A DNA stretch of 64,000 bases from Streptomyces sp. RKAG293. Its GTDB lineage: Bacteria > Actinomycetota > Actinomycetes > Streptomycetales > Streptomycetaceae. The stretch lies in assembly GCF_023701745.1 (NCBI RefSeq), contig NZ_JAJOZB010000001.1:806001-870000 (forward strand), given 5' to 3'. Numbering within the stretch: position 1 is the stretch's first letter; every line of letters begins with the position of its first letter. The position numbers were made by a program, and so were the translations under genes. A model generated the notes under the pieces. The model was not told where the DNA came from. It saw only the letters and a program-made list of their open reading frames with translations, and made no database searches. Below, in pieces: positions 43,335 through 51,226 of the stretch.

Positions 43335-43754
43335 ATGCCTGAGCAGAGGCCGCCGCTGCCGCCGTTCACCGCCGAGAGCGCGCTGCAGAAGGTCCGGGCC
43401 GCCGAGGACGCCTGGAACAGCCGCGATCCGGAGCGGGTCTCCCTCGGGTACACCGAGGATTCCGAGTGGCGCAACCGCGACGTGTTCATCAACGGCCGCG
43501 CCGAGATCGTGGAGTTCCTGCGGGCCAAGTGGGAGCGCGAACTGGAGTACCGCCTGCGCAAGGAACTCTGGGCCTACACCGACCACCGCATCGCGGTGCG
43601 CTTCGAGTACGAATGGCACACCGACCAGGGCCAGTGGTACCGCAGCTACGGCAACGAGAACTGGGACTTCGACGAGAACGGCCTGATGCGCCGCCGCTAC
43701 GCGAGCATCAACGACCTCGCGATCACCGCCGACGAACGCCGCATCTCCCTCTGA
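43335..43754 (+). CDS. NTF2-like protein (DUF1348 type)
   Basis: 139 aa from ATG 43335 (GGAAGGAA upstream). The alpha+beta cone of the NTF2/SnoaL superfamily is seen in [58 protein letters not shown] and [14 protein letters not shown]. Members of the DUF1348 branch are poorly characterised stress- or electrophile-linked proteins. Its promoter holds two operators shared with the nearby TetR gene, so it is very likely that repressor's target. Confidence 0.9.
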   Translation: MPEQRPPLPPFTAESALQKVRAAEDAWNSRDPERVSLGYTEDSEWRNRDVFINGRAEIVEFLRAKWERELEYRLRKELWAYTDHRIAVRFEYEWHTDQGQWYRSYGNENWDFDENGLMRRRYASINDLAITADERRISL

Positions 43755-43830
43755 CGCCGCCCGCCCGGACGGCCTTCACCGTTCGCGGAGAGCCCCGCCG
43801 AACCCCCGGCGGGGCCACTCGCCGTCGCCG

Positions 43831-44403
43831 TCAGGCGGGCCGGGTGCCGCCGGTGGATTCGAGGATGATGCGCACCGCGTCCTTGGCCTGACGTGCGGAC
43901 TGGGGAGAACCGCAGATCGCGGCCGTGGTGATGGCGCCCTCGGCCAGCAGGGCGACATGGTCGGCGACCCAGGCCGGTTCGCCGGCGGCGGCCACGAGGT
44001 CGGCGAGATACCTCCGGAAGGCGTCCTTGTGGGCGCGGGCGATGGCGGCCACTTCCGGCGAGGTCGCGCCGAGTTCGCCGAACGAGTTGATGAAGGCGCA
44101 ACCGCGGAAGTCCGGCTCGCCGAACCAGTCGTAGAGCCAGTCGAAGACCGCCAGCAGGCTCTCGCGCGGCGACGGCCGGGCATCGGCGTACTCGGCCAGC
44201 CGGCGCCGCCAGGCCGTGTCCCGCCGCCGCAGATACGCCTCGACCAGGTCCCCCTTGGCGGGGTACAGCTGATACAGCCGCTTCAGGGAGACGCCGGAGG
44301 TGGACCGGATCTCGTCCATCCCCACCAACTGGATCCCGCGGTCGTAGAACAGGGTCTCGGCCGCGTCCAGGACGCGCGCCTCGGCCAGCTCGGGGGTCAG
44401 CAC
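43831..44403 (-). CDS. TetR-family repressor of the NTF2-like gene
   Basis: 190 aa from ATG 44403. The DNA-binding helices are GMDEIRSTSGVSLKRLYQLYPAKGDLV; a C-terminal TetR domain with CAFINSFGELG follows. The same palindrome, GAGAAC-N4-GTTCTC, lies 24 nt upstream of its start and twice in the promoter of the convergent NTF2-like gene. This indicates self-repression plus control of that neighbour. Confidence 0.9.
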   Translation of the reverse strand: MLTPELAEARVLDAAETLFYDRGIQLVGMDEIRSTSGVSLKRLYQLYPAKGDLVEAYLRRRDTAWRRRLAEYADARPSPRESLLAVFDWLYDWFGEPDFRGCAFINSFGELGATSPEVAAIARAHKDAFRRYLADLVAAAGEPAWVADHVALLAEGAITTAAICGSPQSARQAKDAVRIILESTGGTRPA

Positions 44404-44426
44404 TTCCAGCCATCTCCGCTCACGTC

Positions 44427-44442
44427 GAGAACCATCGTTCTC
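44427..44442 (-). promoter_or_regulatory. Autoregulatory TetR operator
   Basis: GAGAAC-CATC-GTTCTC (44427-44442), followed by CTAGG, matches the two sites at 43267 and 43300. On the minus strand it lies directly downstream of a likely -10 (TACCCT) and before the TetR start at 44403. Confidence 0.7.
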
Positions 44443-44688
44443 CTAGGGTAGCAACAACCCAGGCGGCCTCCGGAAATGCCTGCGGACGGCGCAATCCGTT
44501 CCCGCCCCGCCCTCCATTGGCCCGGAATCGACATGGCCACGTCATTCATCAGCCGCTGCGACCCGACCATCCCGCAGGTGACGCCCCATCAATCGGAGAA
44601 TCCTCATCAATTGCCAATCCCGCATGGTGTGTTGATACAAGGCGACGTCATGTCCCATTCATGTTCATCTCGCGCGCCGGATCCCCCG
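44443..44688. other. Intergenic region between TetR and cyclodipeptide synthase genes
   Basis: No gene is supported between 44443 and the promoter at 44689. The stretch 44570-44680 is clearly AT-richer than its surroundings, which often marks a horizontally gained or regulatory segment in Streptomyces. No strong inverted repeat was found. Confidence 0.4.
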
Positions 44689-44718
44689 TTGACACTCTCC
44701 GTGGCCGGGCACTAACTT
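44689..44718 (+). promoter_or_regulatory. Promoter of the cyclodipeptide synthase-P450 operon
   Basis: TTGACA (44689-44694) and TAACTT (44713-44718) with an 18-nt spacer. Transcription would begin at about 44725, giving an approximately 62-nt leader before the TTG start. No palindromic operator overlaps it. Confidence 0.6.
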
Positions 44719-44786
44719 CTCGCATTGTCGCCACACCAGGAGCACAAGGCTCCCCGGGACTAGCGACACCGAAGGACGCTCTCCAG

Positions 44787-45536
44787 TTGACGACAGCGAC
44801 CGAAATCTTCGAGATTCCGTCCTGCACACCGGTTGCGACAGCGGCCGAAGTCTTCGAGGTTCAGCCCTACACCTCCCACTGCCAGGTGATCCGCGCTGAG
44901 GGCGACCATGCCGTCATCGGTGTGTCGCCGGGAAACAGTTACTTCTCGGCGCAGCGCATCTCCGATCTCGCCCGCTGGGGCATCGACAACTTCCGGCAGG
45001 TCGATTTCGTCTATACCGACCTCCATGTCGCCGAGATGTACGAGGCATCCGGCTATACGCCCGATGACGCCCGGCGCAAGGCCGTCAAGAATCTGCGCGG
45101 CGTCCGGGCCAAGGTGACCAATGCCGTGGAAGCCGCCTCCCACGGGGGGCGGCTCAGGGCCCACGCCATGTCGGATTTCCTGGACATCCCGGCCTACCGG
45201 AGAATCCACGACCGCCTCTGGGCTCTTCTGGACACCGATCCGGAGTTCCGGAAGACCTGCGACACGCTCGTGGACTCCTTCCTCACCTCCAAAGTCCTGG
45301 ACGGGAGGCCCAGCACCGAGCGGCAGCGCGAAGTGTGCCTCAAGTACGTATGCGCGGAGGCCCCTTTGTTCCTGGACACCCCCGCGATCCTGGAGGTTCC
45401 CTCCTCCCTCAATTGCTACCACCAGCTCCTGCCGATGGCCGAACTTCTCTACTCGCGCGGATTCGGACTGCGAGCCTCGCGTAACCAGGGCCATGCCATC
45501 GTCACACCCGCACAAGGAGATTCCGATGTCCGTTGA
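44787..45536 (+). CDS. tRNA-dependent cyclodipeptide synthase, Rv2275-like (cyclo-Tyr-Tyr type)
   Basis: 249 aa from TTG 44787, chosen because GAAGGAC lies 9 nt upstream and no ATG or GTG is better placed. The fold is that of class Ic aminoacyl-tRNA synthetase relatives that use two charged tRNAs. Catalytic Ser47 sits in [10 protein letters not shown] with Asn50, then Tyr187 and Glu191 in [17 protein letters not shown], and Tyr211-His212 in SSLNCYH, so the NYH subfamily. Long stretches match remembered M. tuberculosis Rv2275, the cyclo(Tyr-Tyr) synthase, for instance [25 protein letters not shown] and [13 protein letters not shown]. The 3' end overlaps the P450 gene by 11 nt. Near the N-terminus a 13-residue segment is duplicated ([10 protein letters not shown] / [10 protein letters not shown]). 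Confidence 0.93.
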   Translation: MTTATEIFEIPSCTPVATAAEVFEVQPYTSHCQVIRAEGDHAVIGVSPGNSYFSAQRISDLARWGIDNFRQVDFVYTDLHVAEMYEASGYTPDDARRKAVKNLRGVRAKVTNAVEAASHGGRLRAHAMSDFLDIPAYRRIHDRLWALLDTDPEFRKTCDTLVDSFLTSKVLDGRPSTERQREVCLKYVCAEAPLFLDTPAILEVPSSLNCYHQLLPMAELLYSRGFGLRASRNQGHAIVTPAQGDSDVR

Positions 45537-46734
45537 GACGCTGCTCGACCCGCAGGCCGGGACGCTGCTCGACTTCCCGTTCTCCTGGCGCGGTGACCAA
45601 CTGCCGCACGAAATAGATGCGTTGCGTGAGGAGCCCGTCAAGCGGGTCCGGACGATCGCCGGCGACGAGGCGTGGCTGGTCTCCTCCCACGCCCTGTGCA
45701 AGCAGGTGCTGGAGGACACCCGGTTCAGTCTGAAGGACACCTCGATGCCGGGTGCGCCGAGGCAGTATGCCCTGACGATCCCGCCCGAGGTCGTCAACAA
45801 CATGGGCAACATCACGGGGGCGGGCCTTCGCAAAGCGGTGCTCAAGGCCATCAACCCGAAGGCCGACGGCCTGCTGGACTGGATGCGTTCCCACGCGGAC
45901 GGCCTGGTCGACGGCCTGGCGGCGCAGGGTGCTCCGGTGGATCTGCGGGCGCAGTTCTCCAATCCGTACTCCGAGGCCATGCACTGCCGCATCCTGGGCA
46001 TCCCGCAGGACGACGCTCCCCGGCTGGCCGCGAGTCTGGACATCGCGTTCATGAACTCCGCCTGCCCCGTCAGCGGTGCGAAGCTGAACTGGGACCGCGA
46101 CATGGCGTACATGGTGGAGCGGCTGGACGACCCGTCGACGACCGGGCTGATGGCCGATATCGCCGCACTGCGCAAGGACCCGGAGTACGACCACCTCACG
46201 GACGAGATGCTCGCCACGGTGGGCGTGACCATGTTCGGCGCGGGAGTGATCTCGACCTCGGCGTTCCTGACGATGGCGGTGTTCTCCCTCATCCAGCACC
46301 CCGAGACGTGGGCCGAACTGCGCGAGAACCCCGGCAAGATCCCCGCGGCGGTCGACGAGTTGCTGCGGATCAACCTGTCGATCGGCGACGGCCTGCCGCG
46401 GCTGGCCCTCGAGGACGTCATGCTCGGGGACGTGGAGGTCAAGAAGGGCGAACTGGTCCTGGTGCTCGTCGAAGGCGCCAACTTCGACCCCGAGGTGTTC
46501 GCCGATCCGCACCGACTGGATCTCGGCCGTGAGAACACCGCGGCACATCTGTCGTTCGGCGGCGGCCAGCACTACTGCCCCGCCACCGCGCTGGGCAAGA
46601 AGCACACCGAGATCGCCCTGGAAGTGCTGCTGGAGCGGATGCCGGACCTGCAGCTCGCCGTCCCCGTCGAACAGCTCGTATGGCGGACCGGGTTCATGAA
46701 GCGGATGCCCGAGCGGCTCCCCGTCATGTGGTAA
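45526..46734 (+). CDS. cyp121: CYP121-like cytochrome P450 (cyclodipeptide C-C coupling)
   Basis: 402 aa from ATG 45526 with AAGGAGA 8 nt upstream. The heme ligand is Cys351 in [15 protein letters not shown]; the I-helix reads [16 protein letters not shown], with the Ser matching CYP121 Ser237. It resembles M. tuberculosis CYP121 through its whole length ([43 protein letters not shown], closing PERLPVMW). CYP121 couples the two tyrosines of cyclo(Tyr-Tyr) into mycocyclosin. Its Phe168 and Trp182 pocket positions are kept, but Gln385 and Arg386 correspond to Met and Lys here, so the substrate or its binding may differ. Pairing with the synthase gene is the same as in mycobacteria. Ferredoxin genes are not adjacent. 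Confidence 0.92.
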   Translation: MSVETLLDPQAGTLLDFPFSWRGDQLPHEIDALREEPVKRVRTIAGDEAWLVSSHALCKQVLEDTRFSLKDTSMPGAPRQYALTIPPEVVNNMGNITGAGLRKAVLKAINPKADGLLDWMRSHADGLVDGLAAQGAPVDLRAQFSNPYSEAMHCRILGIPQDDAPRLAASLDIAFMNSACPVSGAKLNWDRDMAYMVERLDDPSTTGLMADIAALRKDPEYDHLTDEMLATVGVTMFGAGVISTSAFLTMAVFSLIQHPETWAELRENPGKIPAAVDELLRINLSIGDGLPRLALEDVMLGDVEVKKGELVLVLVEGANFDPEVFADPHRLDLGRENTAAHLSFGGGQHYCPATALGKKHTEIALEVLLERMPDLQLAVPVEQLVWRTGFMKRMPERLPVMW

Positions 46735-46746
46735 CGGCCGACGGTC

Positions 46747-46779
46747 CTCGCCCGTCCCGGGAGAGCCGGGGCGGGCGAG
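46747..46779 (+). terminator. Terminator of the cyclodipeptide operon
   Basis: A 14-bp stem, CTCGCCCGTCCCGG (46747-46760) with CCGGGGCGGGCGAG (46766-46779), one G-U pair and a 5-nt GAGAG loop, followed by TGCCTCTTT. It starts 13 nt after the P450 stop and closes the two-gene operon. Confidence 0.8.
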
Positions 46780-46876
46780 TGCCTCTTTACAGTGGCGCTC
46801 CTTGCTGACACGGTCGGGCCATCGCCGGGTTCAATTGGGGGGCACGGCGGTCGCTGACGTGTCTGGGGGGACCGTT

Positions 46877-49420
46877 GTGCCGTTTCTGACCTCGCGTTTG
46901 CCGTGGCTGCTCCGGCTGCGCTCGCGGTGGCTGATCCTGACGTCGCTCACCGCGGTCGCCGCCGCGTTCGTGCCATTCCTGGCGGCGGGCGGGCCTGCCG
47001 TCGCGGACGGCCGTCCCGCCGTCCCCGTGGTGGGCGGTACGGCGCCGCCACCCGCCCCGCACCACGGTGTCGCACCGGCGTCCGCCATGGAGCCGATCGC
47101 ACCGGTCCTGTCCCGGGCCGGCTGGACGGCGACCGCGAGCGACGAGGAGACCGCCGGCGAGAACGACCGGGCGGCCAACGTCCTGGACGGCGACGCCGCC
47201 ACCTTGTGGCACAGCAAGTGGACGGCGCCCGCCACCGCGCTGCCCCACAGCCTCACCATCGACATGCATCGCACCGCGGTGGTGTCCGCGCTCGTCTACC
47301 GGCCGCGCACCAACGGTGCCAACGGCCGGGTCGGGGTCTACGCCATCGCGCTCAGCGCGGACGGGCTGACGTGGACGCGACCGGTGGCGGCCGGCACCCT
47401 GCCCGACGACGGCACCATCAAGACGCTGAACTTCGCCGCCCAGGGAACCAGGTTCGTCCGGCTGACCGCCTCGACGGAGGCCGGAAACCGCGGCCCATGG
47501 ACATCGGCCGCCGAGATCAACCTGCTGGGCGATCCCGGTCTGCCCGCCTCCGTCGTCGAACTTCCCGTCACGGGCTGGACCGCCACGGCCAGTGACGAGG
47601 AGACGGCCGCGCAGAACAACCGTGCCGGCAACGTCCTGGACGGCGATGCCACCACCTTGTGGCACAGCAAGTGGTCCGGCACGCCCACCGCGCTGCCGCA
47701 CTCCATCACGCTGGACATGCACACCAACCAGCTGGTGTCCGCGCTCAGTTACACGCCGCGCGCGTCGGGGGCCAACGGCCGGATCGGTGCCTATACGGTC
47801 ACCGCCAGTCCGGACGGGGTCACCTTCGGGGCTCCGCTGGCCGCCGGGACGTGGAAGGACGACGACACGGTCAAGAGCGCCACCTTCACGGCGCCGACCA
47901 CCGCCAGGTTCGTGCGCCTCACCGCCACCAGCGAGGCGGGCGCCCGCGGACCGTGGTCCTCCGCGGCCGAGATCCGCCTCAGCGGGCCGGCGGACCCGGC
48001 CGTCGCGGGCCTCTGGAGCCCGATCACCGGCTTCCCGCTCGTACCGGTGGCCACCGCGCTGCTGCCGAACAACAAGCTGCTCGCCTGGTCGGCCTACGCC
48101 ACCGACCGCTTCGGCGGCAGCAACGGCTACACCCAGACCGCCATCATGGATCTCACCACCGGCCAGGTCACCCAGCGGCGCGTCGACAACACCGGTCACG
48201 ACATGTTCTGCCCCGGTGTGGCGATGCTCGCCGACGGCCGGGTGCTGGTCACCGGTGGCAGCAACGCCGCCCGCGCCAGCATCTACGACCCCCGCACCGA
48301 TACCTGGAGCGCGACCGCGGACATGAACATCCCCCGCGGCTACCAGGCCATGACGCTGCTCTCCAACGGCGACGCCTTCGTCATCGGCGGATCCTGGAAC
48401 GGCGGCCAGGGAGGCAAGGACGGCGAGGTGTGGTCGGCCGCGACCGGCACCTGGCGCACCCTCTCAGGCGTTCCGGTCACGACCACGATGACGGCTGACC
48501 CCGCCGGGCCCTACCGGGCCGACAACCACCAGTGGCTCTACGGCACGTCCAACGGCCGGGTGCTCCAGCTCGGGCCCAGCAAGCAGCTCAACTGGATCGA
48601 CACCACCGGAAACGGCACCATCACCCCGGCCGGAGTGCGCGCCGACAGCCCGGACGCGATGAACGGCAACGCCGTCGCCTACGACATCGGCAAGCTCCTC
48701 ACCCTCGGCGGCGCCACCGCGTACGAGAACGTCAACGCCACCAACCGCGCCTACACCGTCGACCTCACCGCCGGGCCGCAGCCCGTCAGCGCGCGCACCG
48801 GCGACATGGCCTTCGCCCGCGCCTTCAGCAACAGCGTCGTCATGCCGGACGGCAAGGTCGCCGTCTTCGGCGGCCAGTCCCGGCCCGTTCCCTTCTCCGA
48901 CGCCACCTCGGCCATGACACCGGAGATCTGGAACCCGGCCACCGGCGCCTTCACCCGCTTGGCGACCATGGCCGTACCCCGCAACTACCACAGCGTCGCG
49001 AACCTGCTCCCCGACGGCCGGATCTTCTCCGGCGGCGGCGGACTGTGCGGCGACTGCGCCACCAACCACTTCGACGGCGCGATCTTCACGCCGCCGTATC
49101 TCCTCAACCCCGACGGCACCCAGCGGCCGCGGCCCGTCATCACCAACACCCCTCCCACGACGGCCGGTTACGGCGCCACGCTGACCGTCACGACCAGCAC
49201 GCCGGTCACGGCCTTCTCCCTCGTCCGCACCGGAGCGGCCACCCACTCCACGGACAACGACCAACGGCGGGTGCCGCTGACGTCGCATCAGGTATCGGCG
49301 GGGGTCTACGAACTGACCGTCCCCACCGACCCCGGCGTGGCGCTGCCCGGCTCCTATCTGCTGTTCGCCCTCGACGCCGCCGGGGTGCCCAGCATCGCCA
49401 AGACGATCACCATCGGCTGA
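46877..49420 (+). CDS. Secreted galactose-oxidase-type copper radical oxidase with two discoidin domains
   Basis: 847 aa from GTG 46877, picked for the GGGGGG run 6 nt upstream; GTG 46859 is an alternative. A hydrophobic export signal (WLILTSLTAVAAAFVPFLAA) is followed by two F5/8C (discoidin) domains of about 135 residues, similar to each other (TATASDEET, VLDGDA.TLWHSKW, FVRLTA, GPW.SAAEI). A seven-bladed galactose oxidase domain follows. All active-site residues are present: Cys in HDMFCPG, Tyr in PRGYQAM, the stacking Trp in GSWNGG, Tyr-His in PRNYHS and the His in THSTDND. It should oxidise a primary alcohol or sugar to the aldehyde with H2O2 formation, needing copper and the Cys-Tyr crosslink. 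A C-terminal DUF1929-like beta domain closes it. Confidence 0.93.
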   Translation: MPFLTSRLPWLLRLRSRWLILTSLTAVAAAFVPFLAAGGPAVADGRPAVPVVGGTAPPPAPHHGVAPASAMEPIAPVLSRAGWTATASDEETAGENDRAANVLDGDAATLWHSKWTAPATALPHSLTIDMHRTAVVSALVYRPRTNGANGRVGVYAIALSADGLTWTRPVAAGTLPDDGTIKTLNFAAQGTRFVRLTASTEAGNRGPWTSAAEINLLGDPGLPASVVELPVTGWTATASDEETAAQNNRAGNVLDGDATTLWHSKWSGTPTALPHSITLDMHTNQLVSALSYTPRASGANGRIGAYTVTASPDGVTFGAPLAAGTWKDDDTVKSATFTAPTTARFVRLTATSEAGARGPWSSAAEIRLSGPADPAVAGLWSPITGFPLVPVATALLPNNKLLAWSAYATDRFGGSNGYTQTAIMDLTTGQVTQRRVDNTGHDMFCPGVAMLADGRVLVTGGSNAARASIYDPRTDTWSATADMNIPRGYQAMTLLSNGDAFVIGGSWNGGQGGKDGEVWSAATGTWRTLSGVPVTTTMTADPAGPYRADNHQWLYGTSNGRVLQLGPSKQLNWIDTTGNGTITPAGVRADSPDAMNGNAVAYDIGKLLTLGGATAYENVNATNRAYTVDLTAGPQPVSARTGDMAFARAFSNSVVMPDGKVAVFGGQSRPVPFSDATSAMTPEIWNPATGAFTRLATMAVPRNYHSVANLLPDGRIFSGGGGLCGDCATNHFDGAIFTPPYLLNPDGTQRPRPVITNTPPTTAGYGATLTVTTSTPVTAFSLVRTGAATHSTDNDQRRVPLTSHQVSAGVYELTVPTDPGVALPGSYLLFALDAAGVPSIAKTITIG

Positions 49421-49449
49421 CCGTCCTCGCCGCACCGGTCCTGCGACGT

Positions 49450-50412
49450 CTACAACCAGCCGCGTTTGGCTGCCTGCAGACCGGCCTGGAAGCGGGTTTT
49501 CGCGTCCAGTGCATCCATCAGGTGGGCGACGCGGCGGGTCATCGTCCGCTGGGTGATGCCGAGCGCGCGGGTGATCGTGGCGTCCTTCATTCCGGCCGCC
49601 AGCATGGACAGCAGCTCGTGGTCGGCGGGGGCCAGGCCGCCTGCCGTGCCCTTCTTGTCGACGGCCAGCGGGGTCGCCCGTTCCCACAGCAGGTCGAAGC
49701 AGGTGACCAGGGCCGTCAGCAGCGGAGAGGGGTGGACGAACAGGGCCGCCATCGATTCGGTCGCTTCGAAGTTCAACGGGATCATCGCGGCGCGCCGGTC
49801 CGCGATGAGCATCTTCATCCGCACCGCCGGCAGACTCCGGGCCTGCTCACCCGCGTCGATACAGTCCTGGACGAAGGGCATGCGCCCTTCGAGCGACACC
49901 GAGTCGTAGATCACCCGGCAGCTGATCCCGCGGCGCAGCAGCTGGAACTCGATCGGGTTGAACGTCGGGCTGCTGAAGTACGGAGGGCAGTCGATGACCT
50001 GCATCTCCTCCGCCGAGCCGAGCTGCATCTGCTCGACGCGGTTCAGCTGGGCCTCGCGGCCCTCCACCAGCTCGACCAGTTCGCTGGGGTGGCCCGCGTC
50101 GGCGCCCTGGAACCGCAGCGCGAGGGAGCGGACGTGCGCACGGAGCTCTTCCAGTTCCTGCTGCCGGCGGGAGGCGAGCGAGCCGACGGCCGCTTCGGGC
50201 GGGGACGCGACGTAGCGCACGGGTGAGCCCGTCAGCCGCGTGATCAGGCCGGCGTCCGCCAGGCGGCCCAGGGCCGGACGGATCCGTGCCGCGGTCGAGC
50301 CGTCCAGGACGGCCAGCTGTGCGGCAGTGCTGCGCGGCGCCGAGAGAAGATGCAGGTAGAGGCCGCTTTCGACCTCTCCGAGCCCCACCGGCGACAGGAA
50401 ACCGTCGGACAC
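49450..50412 (-). CDS. TrmB/LuxR-type transcriptional regulator
   Basis: 320 aa from GTG 50412, with GGGGGTCAG just upstream. An N-terminal TrmB-like winged helix (LYLHLLSAPRSTAAQLAVLDGS) precedes a middle phospholipase-D-like sensor region (VIDCPPYFSSPTFNPIEFQLLRRG divided by strands). The C-terminal LuxR helix-turn-helix is LLSMLAAGMKDATITRALGITQRTMTRRV. Actinobacteria have many such two-HTH regulators. It converges on the galactose oxidase gene (29-nt gap), with no clear target. Confidence 0.87.
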   Translation of the reverse strand: MSDGFLSPVGLGEVESGLYLHLLSAPRSTAAQLAVLDGSTAARIRPALGRLADAGLITRLTGSPVRYVASPPEAAVGSLASRRQQELEELRAHVRSLALRFQGADAGHPSELVELVEGREAQLNRVEQMQLGSAEEMQVIDCPPYFSSPTFNPIEFQLLRRGISCRVIYDSVSLEGRMPFVQDCIDAGEQARSLPAVRMKMLIADRRAAMIPLNFEATESMAALFVHPSPLLTALVTCFDLLWERATPLAVDKKGTAGGLAPADHELLSMLAAGMKDATITRALGITQRTMTRRVAHLMDALDAKTRFQAGLQAAKRGWL

Positions 50413-50620
50413 CTGACCCCCAGAATGGGTGCGTCTACTTATGGTCAATGTCTACTATCCGGCATTCCCCTCAGGAAGGGGTCGGTTTACGGTGGGTTTC
50501 AGCCAGTCCGTTCGAACCACTGGACCGGCCTCCCCAGCGGCACCATTCCGCAACGGCCCCGCTCGGCCTGCGGACGTTTTCACCCGGGTTCGATGCCGCC
50601 CCACCGGAAGGATCCGCGCT

Positions 50621-51226
50621 GTGCCGGTCTCCATCCAGTCCCAGCTCCGCCAACACATCTTCACCGTGCCCACCGTCGCGGTGTCGGTGCCCACCGCCCG
50701 GCGCCGCGCCCGGGCGCACTTCGCGACGTGGGATCTGGATGTGGAGCACCCGGTGGTGGAGACGGCCCTGTTCATCCTGACGGAACTGCTCACCAACAGC
50801 GTTCAGCACACCGCGCACCGGTCCCCGACCGCCGACATCATCCTGGCGCTCGGCCCGCGCAGTCTCATCGTCGCCGTGCACGACCGCCACCCGCACTGCC
50901 CCCGCCCGACTCCCGAACCGCATGCGGACGGAAGCGGCGGCTGGGGACTGCGGCTGGTGGCGGAGCTCGCCGCGGAGGCCCTCGGCAGTACCCACACGCA
51001 CACCGACACCGACGAGCAGGGGAAGACGCTCCTGGTCCGGCTCCCCCGCCCCGACCGGACCCTGCCGTGCACCCGCGACGCCGGCGTCCGCGACGTCGGC
51101 GTCCGCGACGTCGGCGTCCGCGACGTCGGCGTCCGCTCAGGCGGCGGAACGGCGGAACGAGGACCGGTAGCCGTACGGAGTCACTCCGACGACCCGTTTG
51201 AATCGCTCGCGGAACGCGGTAGGTGA
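50621..51226 (+). CDS. Anti-sigma-type histidine-kinase-like ATPase with repeat tail
   Basis: 201 aa from GTG 50621 (GGAAGGA 8 nt upstream). The GHKL ATP-binding fold of RsbW/SpoIIAB-like proteins is seen in LFILTELLTNSVQHTA (N-box) and SGGWGLRLVAELAAE (G-box). Such proteins bind sigma factors or phosphorylate STAS proteins. After the domain, a tail encoded by four 15-bp repeats (VRDVG repeats) runs past the convergent AraC-type gene's stop by 90 nt. The tail may result from repeat expansion shifting the original stop. Confidence 0.85.
   Translation: MPVSIQSQLRQHIFTVPTVAVSVPTARRRARAHFATWDLDVEHPVVETALFILTELLTNSVQHTAHRSPTADIILALGPRSLIVAVHDRHPHCPRPTPEPHADGSGGWGLRLVAELAAEALGSTHTHTDTDEQGKTLLVRLPRPDRTLPCTRDAGVRDVGVRDVGVRDVGVRSGGGTAERGPVAVRSHSDDPFESLAERGR
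51077..51136 (+). repeat. Four tandem 15-bp repeats at the 3' junction of two convergent genes
   Basis: The unit GACGTCGGCGTCCGC occurs three times exactly (51092-51136) and once with one mismatch (51077-51091). It encodes DVGVR in the ATPase tail. The array ends one base before the stop codon of the convergent AraC-type regulator (51137). Such a short GC-rich array is prone to copy-number change. Confidence 0.85.

Noticed and set aside
51077..51136. Short tandem repeats as a possible CRISPR array
   Set aside because: Units are 15 bp, directly adjacent with no spacers, in frame with a protein tail, and no cas gene is near.
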